DNA of 64,000 nucleotides. Source: Mariniblastus sp. GTDB lineage: Bacteria > Planctomycetota > Planctomycetia > Pirellulales > Pirellulaceae. The stretch is taken from NCBI GenBank assembly GCA_029251085.1, contig JAQXDZ010000015.1, positions 1 to 64,000 on the forward strand. The letters run 5' to 3'. Position 1 is the first letter of the stretch; every line of letters starts with the position of its first letter. A model generated the notes under the pieces. The model saw only the letters and a list, made by a program, of their open reading frames with translations. It ran no database searches and was not told the origin of the DNA. Positions 29,212 through 37,785 of the stretch are shown piece by piece. The translations under genes were made by a program, and so were the position numbers.

Positions 29212-30069
29212 GTGGTAAACGGCGAGTCGGATAATTCGAACCAACCTCAATGGCTCGACGTCAGAGTCGAAGGCGTCGGGGCGGATTATCGAAAATCTCA
29301 CCCCGTGGCTTGGTGGCTGGCCTTAATCGGACCTTTCTTGATAACCGCCGTATTGCTTGGCCTCATTGCTCTCATTCAAGGCCCTGATCTCGCTTACAGC
29401 TATGCCACGGCGGCGATCTCTGCATTCCTCTTCTTCGGCCGGTTCATCATCCTGATTGGCCAAAGCGAACCGAACGCGGAGGGGATTTTTTTCCTAAAAC
29501 ACCTATCCGCTTCGAACCTCTTTGTCATGTTAACTTACATGGACACGATGGTTGCGATGTTCGTCGCTTTTCACATAGGAATTATTTTTCGACTTCCCTG
29601 GATTGGCCCGCGAATTCAAGGCATTGTCTCGGACAGCCAATTCATTCTCAGGAAACAACCGTGGATACGCCGCACCGCCTTCATCGGATTGGTTGGATTC
29701 GTGATTTTCCCAACATCGACAACAGGTAGCGTCGGCGGTTCGATCTTCGGCAGATTGCTCGGCATGAAACGATGGCGAGTTGTCGTCGCAATTTTGGTTG
29801 GTAGTATTCTTGGAAACGGGTTGATGCTGATCTTCTCAAAACAAATCGCAAAGTACAGCGATAATTGGACGCTCAAGTTGTTCGGCGTGCTCTTAATGAT
29901 CGTCGTCCTGTTTGTGGTCGAACGCAAATTCCAGAGCATGAAGGCAGAGTACATTGCTCAGGAAGAATTGAACGAGAAACTGGAACAAGGTGGTGAAGAT
30001 TCGTCGCCGAGCGCCCCTCCCGCAAACGAAGCAGAACAATCAGAAGTGACAACCGAAGGTATTGAATAA
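29212..30069 (+). CDS. Multi-pass membrane protein, small multidrug export protein-like
   Basis: A 285-residue integral membrane protein starting at GTG, with an AAGGA ribosome binding site 7 nt upstream. About five hydrophobic segments are visible: ALIGPFLITAVLLGLIALI, ATAAISAFLFFGRFIILIG, YMDTMVAMFVAFHIGIIF, FIGLVGFVIFPTS and LFGVLLMIVVLFVVE. The loop FPTSTTGSVGGSIFGRLLGM, a Gly-rich re-entrant-like segment, resembles the PF06695 (small multi-drug export) family. The substrate is unknown and the family name itself is weakly grounded. The acidic C-terminal tail is cytoplasmic. It is followed 15 bp later by the uracil-DNA glycosylase gene, so the two are probably one operon. Confidence 0.72.
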   Translation: MVNGESDNSNQPQWLDVRVEGVGADYRKSHPVAWWLALIGPFLITAVLLGLIALIQGPDLAYSYATAAISAFLFFGRFIILIGQSEPNAEGIFFLKHLSASNLFVMLTYMDTMVAMFVAFHIGIIFRLPWIGPRIQGIVSDSQFILRKQPWIRRTAFIGLVGFVIFPTSTTGSVGGSIFGRLLGMKRWRVVVAILVGSILGNGLMLIFSKQIAKYSDNWTLKLFGVLLMIVVLFVVERKFQSMKAEYIAQEELNEKLEQGGEDSSPSAPPANEAEQSEVTTEGIE

Positions 30070-30084
30070 AGCGGGTGGTGATTT

Positions 30085-30807
30085 TTGAGTAAGTCTCAGT
30101 CAATACCGTCTCGCTGGAAGCAACTTCAGTCCGACGTCGTCCACTGCTCCCGCTGCCCACGATTGATCGGCCATTGTAAGACTGTCGCTCAAAAGAAGCG
30201 CCGCGCTTATGAAAACGAAAAATATTGGGGCAAACCCGTACCCGACTTTGGCAAACCTCAGGTTGGCTTACTCATTGTCGGCCTTGCGCCCGGAGCACAT
30301 GGTGCCAATCGCACCGGCCGCATGTTTACTGGAGATCGAAGTGGGGATTGGCTTTACCGAGCGATGCAACGAGCCGGATTCGCGAACCAACAACAATCCA
30401 CCGACATCAAAGACGGGCTCAAATTAATCAATTGCGCGATCACTAACATTTGTCGGTGTGCACCGCCACAGAATAAACCATCGACGGAAGAGCTTAAAAA
30501 TTGCTCCCCCTACTTCGCGGAAACTTTGGAACTGTGTGACCCAACGGTGGTGTTAACTCTTGGCGGCCTAGCGTGGAACGCAACGATTCGTGAACTAATT
30601 CGAGTTGGCTGGTTCGATCGTCCGCCGCGAAGACCTCGTTTTGGCCATGGCGAAAAGGTTCACCTGAACAACAATCGATTTTTATTGGGAAGCTACCACC
30701 CCAGTCAGCAAAACACCTTCACTGGAAAACTCACAAAACCCATGCTCGACCGCGTATTTAAAAATGCAGTCAAATTAATCAACCAAAATCAGCCTGAAAC
30801 CGAATGA
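30085..30807 (+). CDS. Family 5 (UdgB-type) uracil-DNA glycosylase
   Basis: A 240-residue protein starting at TTG; no better in-frame start is available after the preceding stop. The N-terminal cysteines in VHCSRCPRLIGHC, together with CRCAPPQNKP, fit the [4Fe-4S] cluster of family 4/5 uracil-DNA glycosylases. Motif A is GLAPGAHGANRTGRMFTGD, typical of family 5 (UDGb). The C-terminal motif is GSYHPSQQNTFTGKLT. It removes uracil and some other deaminated bases from DNA at the start of base excision repair. It lies 15 bp after the membrane-protein gene, with no obvious functional link. Confidence 0.9.
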   Translation: MSKSQSIPSRWKQLQSDVVHCSRCPRLIGHCKTVAQKKRRAYENEKYWGKPVPDFGKPQVGLLIVGLAPGAHGANRTGRMFTGDRSGDWLYRAMQRAGFANQQQSTDIKDGLKLINCAITNICRCAPPQNKPSTEELKNCSPYFAETLELCDPTVVLTLGGLAWNATIRELIRVGWFDRPPRRPRFGHGEKVHLNNNRFLLGSYHPSQQNTFTGKLTKPMLDRVFKNAVKLINQNQPETE

Positions 30808-30984
30808 CAAAGTTTCAGCAGTGCGGTTTAATAAGAGGTAAATTCAACAACCCAGCCTCGGTCTACCGATTTTTTCTTCGCACGGAAATCCGCCTTTGCG
30901 GATCAGTCGAACCTTAAAAATAAGCGCAATCCCAAAATTACTGGCGGTCATCACTGCCTTCCTAAAAAACTGAAAAGTAGCATT

Positions 30985-32559
30985 GTGACAACAACTCCCC
31001 CCGAACCGGATTCAGAGCAAGACCCAAACGATTTAGTCCCTCTTCCCACCACAGACGCTTTATCGGACGGGGATGAAAACGAATTAGTTGAGGCAGCGAT
31101 CGTTGAGGCAAGTTCGTTCCCACTTTCGAAAACCGGGATCGCAGCCTGGGTTCTCGTGGGCTCCGTTACTTTACTGATGTTCTCCCTGGTCGCCTATTCA
31201 CAGCTTTTCCCAGAGCAGGAAATCGGCGGAGACGCCAGTCCCAGTGAGCTGATGACTTTGCAAATGCAAGGCAAGCTGATTGTTGGCCAGGAACAGTTGT
31301 TAGCACTCGCTGAGGGACCGCCAACCGACACCAGCCAAAGTTTACCCGAACAATTTGACTCCGGAAGCTACGAGCAAAGACTTTGCTATGCCATACTAAA
31401 GGGAGAACTCGAAGGAGCTGACGCCGTCAATGAACAATTAATTCAGTTAGATAAAAAAGTCCTTGAAAACAAAGATGTACTCACGTTAACCGAAGATCAA
31501 AACAAACTCCGCGAGCTAATCGAAAAACTGAACCAGGAGTACTCGCAGGGAAATCTCGACTCAAGCGACATTCTTCCTTTGACAGATCGTCAATTGATTG
31601 AATCACGACTTGGCTGGACCGGCCAACTCGCACTCCTGCCCAAGGAAACGCCATTAACTGCACAACGGGATACACTAGAATCCGAAGCGATCACCATGCT
31701 GGTTTTGATTTTCGTTATCGCTATCGCGGGATTATTCATTGGACTTGCAAGCCTGATTTCTTTGATTGTTCTGGGAATAAGATTTCGAAAAAAGAAAATG
31801 CAAGCCAACTTTGAAATCCGATTTTATAATCACAACATTTACATTGAGACCTTCGCTCTCTGGATGATATTATTTTTCGGTAGTTCACTCGGCAGCTCCT
31901 TTTTACTGGCACAGTTCGAATTGGATCCTGCTAATTCGCTATTTGTCCAGCTGCTGATTTTCTTTGGATCTCTGATTTGTCTCGTGTGGCCAGTTTTCCG
32001 CGGAATCCCATTCTCACAAGTCCGCCAAGATATCGGCTGGACTTGCTCCCACCCCTTCAAAGAAATCCTGAGTGCCATTCCAACGTATTTGGCAACACTT
32101 TCGTTACTGCTTCCCGGGTTTCTAGCCATGTTTATCTTGGTTGCACTTGTCTCATCCTTTCAAGAATCGCACGAATTCGGAAGCCCCATCGCCCCTGGAC
32201 ATCCGATTCAAGAACTCATCGCCGAGGGGGGCACCAAAATGATTTTGATGATTTTCCTAACTGCGTGCGTCGCGGCACCAATCGTTGAAGAAACTGTTTT
32301 TCGAGGCATTTTGTATCGGCACCTCCGAGACGTAAAATCTTTTTCAGCAAGATGGATGAGCGTCCTTTTTGCAGCGGTTATTAACGCGCTTATTTTCGCC
32401 GCAATTCACCCGCAAGGAATCTATGGCATACCCGTACTCGCCATGCTCGCGATTGGCTTTTCACTCGCCAGAGAGTGGCGTGGCTCGCTCGTAAGCTCCA
32501 TGGCGATGCACGCAATACACAATACGCTCGTGACTTGTGTCTCACTCGTAATTTTGTGA
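30985..32559 (+). CDS. CPBP-family intramembrane metalloprotease
   Basis: A 524-residue membrane protein starting at GTG. One membrane segment lies near residue 55 and a cluster of at least six more from about 235. The CPBP (CAAX protease and bacteriocin-processing, ABI) motifs are in order: EETVFRGILYRHLR (EExxxR, about residue 434), FAAIHPQG (His, about 473) and AMHAIHN (about 511). The glutamates and histidines would bind zinc in the membrane. The N-terminal acidic cytoplasmic stretch and the hydrophilic region 70-230 are extra to the family core. The substrate is unknown. It is transcribed with dapL 88 bp downstream on the same strand, possibly together. Confidence 0.88.
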   Translation: MTTTPPEPDSEQDPNDLVPLPTTDALSDGDENELVEAAIVEASSFPLSKTGIAAWVLVGSVTLLMFSLVAYSQLFPEQEIGGDASPSELMTLQMQGKLIVGQEQLLALAEGPPTDTSQSLPEQFDSGSYEQRLCYAILKGELEGADAVNEQLIQLDKKVLENKDVLTLTEDQNKLRELIEKLNQEYSQGNLDSSDILPLTDRQLIESRLGWTGQLALLPKETPLTAQRDTLESEAITMLVLIFVIAIAGLFIGLASLISLIVLGIRFRKKKMQANFEIRFYNHNIYIETFALWMILFFGSSLGSSFLLAQFELDPANSLFVQLLIFFGSLICLVWPVFRGIPFSQVRQDIGWTCSHPFKEILSAIPTYLATLSLLLPGFLAMFILVALVSSFQESHEFGSPIAPGHPIQELIAEGGTKMILMIFLTACVAAPIVEETVFRGILYRHLRDVKSFSARWMSVLFAAVINALIFAAIHPQGIYGIPVLAMLAIGFSLAREWRGSLVSSMAMHAIHNTLVTCVSLVIL

Positions 32560-32647
32560 TCATAACAACCTACCAAGGTGATCAACACAATTGGTTTTGC
32601 AACTTTTTGCAAACCACCTTCACGCCCTCTAAAAAGATAAAAAATCA

Positions 32648-33889
32648 ATGGCTCGTATCAACGACAACTATTTGAAGCTTCAGGCAGGCTACTTGTTTCC
32701 AGAAATCGCGCGACGCGTGAACACATTCTGCGAAGCTAATCCGGACGCCAACGTGATCAAAATGGGAATCGGTGATGTCACCCAACCACTCTGCTCCGCC
32801 GTCGTAGAAGCGATGCACAAAGCCGTTGATGAGATGGCAGTTCGAGAGTCCTTTCGCGGATACGGACCGGAACAAGGCTATGCATTTCTACGGGATGCAA
32901 TCTCAAAAAATGATTATCAAGATCGCGGCATCGAAATCCAAAGTGACGAGATCTTTATTTCAGATGGCTCAAAATGTGATTCAGGTAACCTGCTGGACAT
33001 TTTTGGAAGCGACAACGTAATCGCGGTTCTCGACCCCGTGTACCCCGTGTATGTCGACACCAACGTCATGGCTGGGCACACGGGCGAAGCGGATGAAATG
33101 GGGCGTTATGGAAAGCTGGTTTACATGCCTGTCACAGCCGAATCAAATTTTGAACCGGCGATCCCAACAGAACACGTTGACCTAATCTACCTCTGCTATC
33201 CCAACAATCCGACTGGGACCGTTGCAACACGTGAGATGCTGGAGAAATGGGTGGCCTACGCCAAAGAGCATAATTCCATCATCTTCTATGACGCCGCCTA
33301 CGAAGCATTCATTTCTGAAGAAAATGTTCCTCGTTCAATTTTTGAAATTGAGGGTGCGAAGGATGTCGCGATTGAACTCCGAAGTTTTAGTAAAACCGCC
33401 GGATTCACGGGAACTCGATGTGCATTCACGGTAATTCCGAAGGGGCTTGTCGGTAAAACAGCCACCGGTGACTCCCATTCAATACATGCACTTTGGAATC
33501 GAAGACAAAGTACCAAATTCAACGGAGTCTCTTACCCTGTCCAATGCGGAGCAGCCGCTGCCTATTCGCCAGAAGGGCAAGAGCAAATCAGCGAGCTTGT
33601 AGCGTTCTACATGAACAACGCAAAATTGCTCCGCGAGGGGCTTACGGCAGCAGGATTCGAGGTCTTTGGCGGAATCAACGCCCCCTACGTTTGGTTAAAA
33701 ACCCCCGGTGAATTCAGCAGTTGGGATTTCTTTGACCAACTGCTTGAGAAGTCTCACATCGTTGGCACACCCGGTAGCGGCTTTGGAGCCGCCGGAGAAG
33801 GTTACTTCCGCCTGAGCGCATTCAACAGCCTTGAAAATACTGTGACTGCTATCGAGCGTATCCAAAAATCCGTATCGACGAGCGTTTAG
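32648..33889 (+). CDS. dapL: LL-diaminopimelate aminotransferase
   Basis: A 413-residue class I/II PLP-dependent aminotransferase, matching the usual DapL length of about 410. The N-terminus [20 protein letters not shown] and the block [13 protein letters not shown] are diagnostic of Dap[18 protein letters not shown] and [11 protein letters not shown] form the PLP pocket, and the PLP lysine is in [13 protein letters not shown] (about residue 248). DapL converts tetrahydrodipicolinate directly to LL-diaminopimelate for lysine and peptidoglycan synthesis. This is the usual route in planctomycetes and chlamydiae and supports the taxonomic assignment. An inverted repeat follows the stop. Confidence 0.96.
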   Translation: MARINDNYLKLQAGYLFPEIARRVNTFCEANPDANVIKMGIGDVTQPLCSAVVEAMHKAVDEMAVRESFRGYGPEQGYAFLRDAISKNDYQDRGIEIQSDEIFISDGSKCDSGNLLDIFGSDNVIAVLDPVYPVYVDTNVMAGHTGEADEMGRYGKLVYMPVTAESNFEPAIPTEHVDLIYLCYPNNPTGTVATREMLEKWVAYAKEHNSIIFYDAAYEAFISEENVPRSIFEIEGAKDVAIELRSFSKTAGFTGTRCAFTVIPKGLVGKTATGDSHSIHALWNRRQSTKFNGVSYPVQCGAAAAYSPEGQEQISELVAFYMNNAKLLREGLTAAGFEVFGGINAPYVWLKTPGEFSSWDFFDQLLEKSHIVGTPGSGFGAAGEGYFRLSAFNSLENTVTAIERIQKSVSTSV

Positions 33890-33904
33890 AATTTTTCACC
33901 TAGC

Positions 33905-33933
33905 CCCTCGGGCGTCCATTTAGCCCCCGAGGG
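33905..33933. terminator. Inverted repeat between convergent genes, probable bidirectional terminator
   Basis: ccctcggg and cccgaggg form a perfect 8-bp stem with a 13-nt loop, in the 60-bp gap between dapL (plus) and the SDR gene (minus). There is no long T-run on either side, so it may terminate weakly or protect the 3' end. Confidence 0.55.
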
Positions 33934-33949
33934 ATTTACCAACCGAGCG

Positions 33950-34726
33950 TTAGGACGTCGTCGCACGGACTGCGCCAACTGAGATACCGCCGTCAACTAA
34001 CAACGTCTGACCGGTAATGTATTGACTGGCATCCGAGGCAAGTAACAAGAGCGGACCAGCGAGATCACCCGGGGCGCCGGGGCGTCCTAAAGGGATCCGC
34101 TCACATAGATAATCAACCCACCCTTCTTGCTCGTACATGACCTTATTCTGTTCAGTCTTGAACCAACCCGGTGCAAGGCAATTGACAGTGATCCCATCCC
34201 CACCCCAATCGTGAGCCAAACTCATCGTAAGCTGCTTGGTTCCGCCTCGGCTTGCTCCGTAAGGGCCAAGTCCGGCGTACCCTGCTACACAGGTCACCGA
34301 ACCAATATTGATAATTCGCCCGTATTGACGCTCCGCCATGTGCTTGGCGACTTCTTGAGCGACGAAGAATACGCCTCTCAAGTTCGTATCGAGAACTAGA
34401 TTCCACTCCTCCCACTCAACATCTGCTGCGGGCTTACGCACATTGCACCCCGCATTGTTGACCAAAATATCGATTCGGCCAAAAGTATCGATCACCTCTC
34501 CGACTGCGTCTTTGATGCTTTGGTGATTTCGTACATCTAATTCTATTTTGGCGGTTCGAACGCCCAACGATTCGACCTCATCACTGGGGCCGTCCAGTGA
34601 AGCCAGGGTACGACTCGTCATCGCGACACTCGCTCCGGCTTTTGCCAGTGTTTTGGCAAAACCCAGCCCGAGGCCACGACTCGCACCCGTTACTAAGGCA
34701 ACTTTATCTGATAAGTCAAATGACAC
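33950..34726 (-). CDS. Short-chain dehydrogenase/reductase with YxxxR active site
   Basis: A 258-residue classical SDR. The cofactor motif is TGASRGLGLGFAKTLA (TGxxxGxG), NNAG appears as VNNAGCN, and the catalytic serine is in NIGSVTCV. The tyrosine is in GPYGASRGGTKQL. The position four residues after Tyr, normally Lys, is Arg (codon cga). The closest impression is of gluconate 5-dehydrogenase/KduD-like enzymes, so a sugar-acid substrate and NAD(P) are likely but unproven. It is on the same strand as the dehydrogenase-sulfatase operon upstream, but a 58-codon gene on the other strand lies between, so it is probably separately expressed. Confidence 0.88.
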   Translation of the reverse strand: MSFDLSDKVALVTGASRGLGLGFAKTLAKAGASVAMTSRTLASLDGPSDEVESLGVRTAKIELDVRNHQSIKDAVGEVIDTFGRIDILVNNAGCNVRKPAADVEWEEWNLVLDTNLRGVFFVAQEVAKHMAERQYGRIINIGSVTCVAGYAGLGPYGASRGGTKQLTMSLAHDWGGDGITVNCLAPGWFKTEQNKVMYEQEGWVDYLCERIPLGRPGAPGDLAGPLLLLASDASQYITGQTLLVDGGISVGAVRATTS

Positions 34727-34894
34727 AGTTTACTCCGAAAATTAGGTTGTTTTTCGCACAGATTCTTTTGTTTTCCATCCCCTTCGATAGCACTCAACTC
34801 CCTCTTTGGTTATCCTAGGAAACCACTTTAAACCCCTAATTCGTCCTAGAGTTAGGCGCAAACCTGATCCTTACATTTTCGCTCAGAGATTGAT

Positions 34895-35071
34895 ATGCAA
34901 AAACGATTAATAGTTCTTCTTTTCATTTTCGGATTAGGACTCTGTGGTGTTGGCGGATTTTATTATTGGCTAGATCAACAAGTTCCTAAAGGGGACAAGA
35001 ACTTTGCCAAAGAGCCAGCCACGCCGGACGAAAACGCAGCCAAAGGGCAGATGATCGCACCTGCTATGTAG
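34895..35071 (+). CDS. Small single-pass membrane protein (58 aa)
   Basis: A 58-codon gene: ATG at 34895, TAG at 35069. The start MQKRLIVLLFIFGLGLCGVG is a basic N-terminus followed by one hydrophobic helix of about 20 residues. A soluble, Lys/Glu/Pro-rich tail follows. A purine-rich AGAG lies about 5 nt before the ATG. It sits between two minus-strand genes and has no recognisable homology, so it could be chance. The clean signal-anchor pattern and proper start make it a reasonable gene. Confidence 0.55.
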   Translation: MQKRLIVLLFIFGLGLCGVGGFYYWLDQQVPKGDKNFAKEPATPDENAAKGQMIAPAM

Positions 35072-35113
35072 TGAATCGCTCACTGAGTGATTAAGCGGAG
35101 CGACTGATGATTC

Positions 35114-36145
35114 CTAGGGCTGGACCACAACTTTTAACAGTTTGGGTTCGTGCTCGTAAAGTCGCTGAAAAAATTCCGGCCCTCTGTCCAGGCTCGTAAC
35201 CTGACTGATCAGGGGGCTGACTTTGATTTGCTCTGAAGCCATCAGTTCAATGCAGCGGGGATACTCGCCGCTTGATCCGCAGGATCCTACAAGCTTCAGT
35301 TCGCGGGTCACCACTTTTTGAAGCGGTAAATCGACATTCGGTTGCAAGTTTCCTACCAGCCCAACTTGCCCACCGAGTCGAACACAGTCGATCGCCGTGC
35401 GAAGCGGTGCGGTTTTGCCAACGACCTCCATCGCGATATCGACACCGACTCCTTTGGTAAGCCCGAACACCTCCGCTGCAACATCGGTATCGGTGGCATG
35501 AAGGCAATGAGTTGCGCCAAGTTCTTTCGCTAGGTTTAACTTAAACGTATCGATATCAATTGCGATGATTTGTTCGCAACCGGCGACTCTCAATGCCTGA
35601 ATCACCAGTAGACCAATCATCCCTGTACCAACAACTACCGCAGACGCCCCCGCTGGAACATCGAGTAGGCTGACCGCGTGAACTGCCACCGAAACAGGCT
35701 CCACCAACGCTGCATGCTCAAAGGATAGATCATCGGGGATCTCGTAAACGATATGCTCCGGAACCGAAACGAACTCAGCAAAGCAACCTGATTGACGATA
35801 CGTTTCGCAGGATACTCCCAGTACTCGACGATCAGCACATAGATTAGTGCTGCCCGCTGAACAAAGGTGACAATCGCCACAAGAAATCATCGAGTCAAAA
35901 GTCACGCGTTGCCCAATTGAAAATCGAGAAACCTCCGCTCCGATCTCTGTAACGATGCCGGCGGCTTCATGCCCCATGACCAACGGTGGAATTCGACGCC
36001 CGCTACTGCCGTCGTAGCCGTGAACGTCGCTACCACAGATCCCGCAAGCCTTGACCGAGACCAAAATATCATGAGCCCCTAAGATTGGTTTTTCAACCTC
36101 GACTACATTCAGGTTTTGGTATTCAGATAACAATAAAGCGCGCAT
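35114..36145 (-). CDS. Zinc-dependent medium-chain alcohol/polyol dehydrogenase
   Basis: A 343-residue MDR-family enzyme. Catalytic zinc ligands are Cys in KACGICGSDVHG and His in VMGHEAAGIV. Structural zinc ligands are the four cysteines of CGDCHLCSAGSTNLC. The NAD-binding Rossmann motif is VVGTGMIGLLVIQALRVAG. The resemblance is to sorbitol, L-threonine and galactitol-phosphate dehydrogenases, so a sugar alcohol or sugar derivative is the likely substrate. It lies 118 bp downstream of the sulfatase gene on the same strand, at the end of the CRTAC1/sulfatase operon, which hints at a polysaccharide-derived sugar. Confidence 0.9.
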   Translation of the reverse strand: MRALLLSEYQNLNVVEVEKPILGAHDILVSVKACGICGSDVHGYDGSSGRRIPPLVMGHEAAGIVTEIGAEVSRFSIGQRVTFDSMISCGDCHLCSAGSTNLCADRRVLGVSCETYRQSGCFAEFVSVPEHIVYEIPDDLSFEHAALVEPVSVAVHAVSLLDVPAGASAVVVGTGMIGLLVIQALRVAGCEQIIAIDIDTFKLNLAKELGATHCLHATDTDVAAEVFGLTKGVGVDIAMEVVGKTAPLRTAIDCVRLGGQVGLVGNLQPNVDLPLQKVVTRELKLVGSCGSSGEYPRCIELMASEQIKVSPLISQVTSLDRGPEFFQRLYEHEPKLLKVVVQP

Positions 36146-36263
36146 TCATACCCTTTTAAAACTTAGCGAGAAACATCAAACGAAAGTGACAACCCGATTG
36201 TAAGACGTTCACACGAACAACTCAATCATCCAACGGTCAGAGGAAGCGAATCAACAAATCAAA

Positions 36264-37748
36264 TCACTCAATTCCATTGGCTTTCAAATGCTCCTGAAAC
36301 CACCTATTAATAGGCTTTTTTTTGGTCGCTGCGTGGTACTTGGCATTTCGCGGAGGAAGTTCCAGTCGGAACCGGAAAATCAATTCTGCTTGATCTGGAT
36401 CACCTGCGATATTTTCCCATTCTTCCGGATCGAATTGGTGATCATACAGTTCCTCCGCTCCGTTTTCATATCTGATATATCGATATCTCTCGGTGCGAAG
36501 CGAGTGGTTCTTGCGAGCATAAGTGGTTAGCGCCGAAAACCTCCACTCCATCAATGGATCTTCCATTAATGGCACCAGACTCCTCCCTTCGTTCGAGGCT
36601 TTTGGGGGGAGACCGCACATGTCCGTCAGAGTTGGATACAGGTCTATTAATTCAACTGGCTTAAGCGAGCTCCGACCGGCAACCTTTTTACGAAGCTCAG
36701 AATTACCGGGAGGCAAAATCACGAACGGAACGCGTGTCGATTCCTCCCATAGACTATGCTTGCTTACCCGAGCTTTCTCCCCTAGATGATAACCATGATC
36801 AGAAAATAAAATCACAAGCGTATTTTCAGCGTACTCGCTCCGCTCCAGCGCACCCAATACCTTTCCAACTTGGTGGTCTACGAAATAATTACACGCCAAA
36901 TACGCTTGTACGCACTTCTTAAACTGTTCATTGTCATTGGCCTGTAAAAATTCGAGCGAGGGGTATTTTGGCAGTTCATGAATTTCCACACCAATCTTGG
37001 GAACATCTTCCAGGTCATCATTCGCGACCGACGGTAATACAATTTTATCAAGAGGGAATGGCGCGAACCATTTTTCAGGTACATACCAAGGCACGTGGGG
37101 GCGATTGAATCCAACTGCTAGAAAAAACGGGCGGTCATGTTCTTGATTCAAGACCTCACTCGCCCAAGCTGCTGAACGATAGTCTGGCATTGCCTCATCT
37201 CGATCGGGAAACGGCCCCCAATCAGTTTGAGTTCCCGTGTACGGGACGTCTGGCAGGAAATAATTAAACCTCTCGCCTTTCGCCGGTTTTGGACCAGATC
37301 CATCGAATTTACCTCCGTAATGATCAAAGGCGGTTTCGGGGCGGTAGCCGTGAGTCACCTTACCCACGCCAAATGTCTCATAGCCGTTGCCGGAGAAATA
37401 TTCGGGCAATAATTGGCCCTTGAAAAACTTCTTATCGCTCTCTAACAGGTTACTCGCAGGCTGCTGATAAACACCAGTCGTGTGAGGATAGAACCCGGAA
37501 AAGATTGATGCCCGCGAGGGACCACAGATCGGGCCCTGACAATGAGCGTTACCAAACAAGACGCCCGCCTTTGCCAAGCGATCGATGTTGGGAGTCATCG
37601 CCTGCGGATGCCCATCGAGACAACCAACCCAGTCATTCAAATCATCGACTACGATCATTAGGACGTTCGGGCGGGACTCATCCGCTAGAGCTTTGCCCGG
37701 CACCCCGCCGAGCCACAGTACAGAGATAAACAGCGTGATTCGAATCAT
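36264..37748 (-). CDS. Exported sulfatase, iduronate-2-sulfatase-like
   Basis: A 494-residue enzyme with a signal peptide (MIRITLFISVLWLGGVPGKA). The catalytic domain opens with NVLMIVVDDLNDWVGCL, with DD metal ligands and the DLNDW typical of iduronate-2-sulfatase-like family members. The formylglycine motif is canonical: ICGPSRAS with Cys at residue 75. The second metal site is in LFSDHGYHLGEK. It probably removes sulfate from polysaccharides in the periplasm. It starts 37 bp after the last CRTAC1-like gene and is likely in the same operon. Confidence 0.93.
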   Translation of the reverse strand: MIRITLFISVLWLGGVPGKALADESRPNVLMIVVDDLNDWVGCLDGHPQAMTPNIDRLAKAGVLFGNAHCQGPICGPSRASIFSGFYPHTTGVYQQPASNLLESDKKFFKGQLLPEYFSGNGYETFGVGKVTHGYRPETAFDHYGGKFDGSGPKPAKGERFNYFLPDVPYTGTQTDWGPFPDRDEAMPDYRSAAWASEVLNQEHDRPFFLAVGFNRPHVPWYVPEKWFAPFPLDKIVLPSVANDDLEDVPKIGVEIHELPKYPSLEFLQANDNEQFKKCVQAYLACNYFVDHQVGKVLGALERSEYAENTLVILFSDHGYHLGEKARVSKHSLWEESTRVPFVILPPGNSELRKKVAGRSSLKPVELIDLYPTLTDMCGLPPKASNEGRSLVPLMEDPLMEWRFSALTTYARKNHSLRTERYRYIRYENGAEELYDHQFDPEEWENIAGDPDQAELIFRFRLELPPRNAKYHAATKKKPINRWFQEHLKANGIE

Positions 37749-37785
37749 ATTTCCAACTCATTGGATCGAGAACTGTTGCCCCAAT

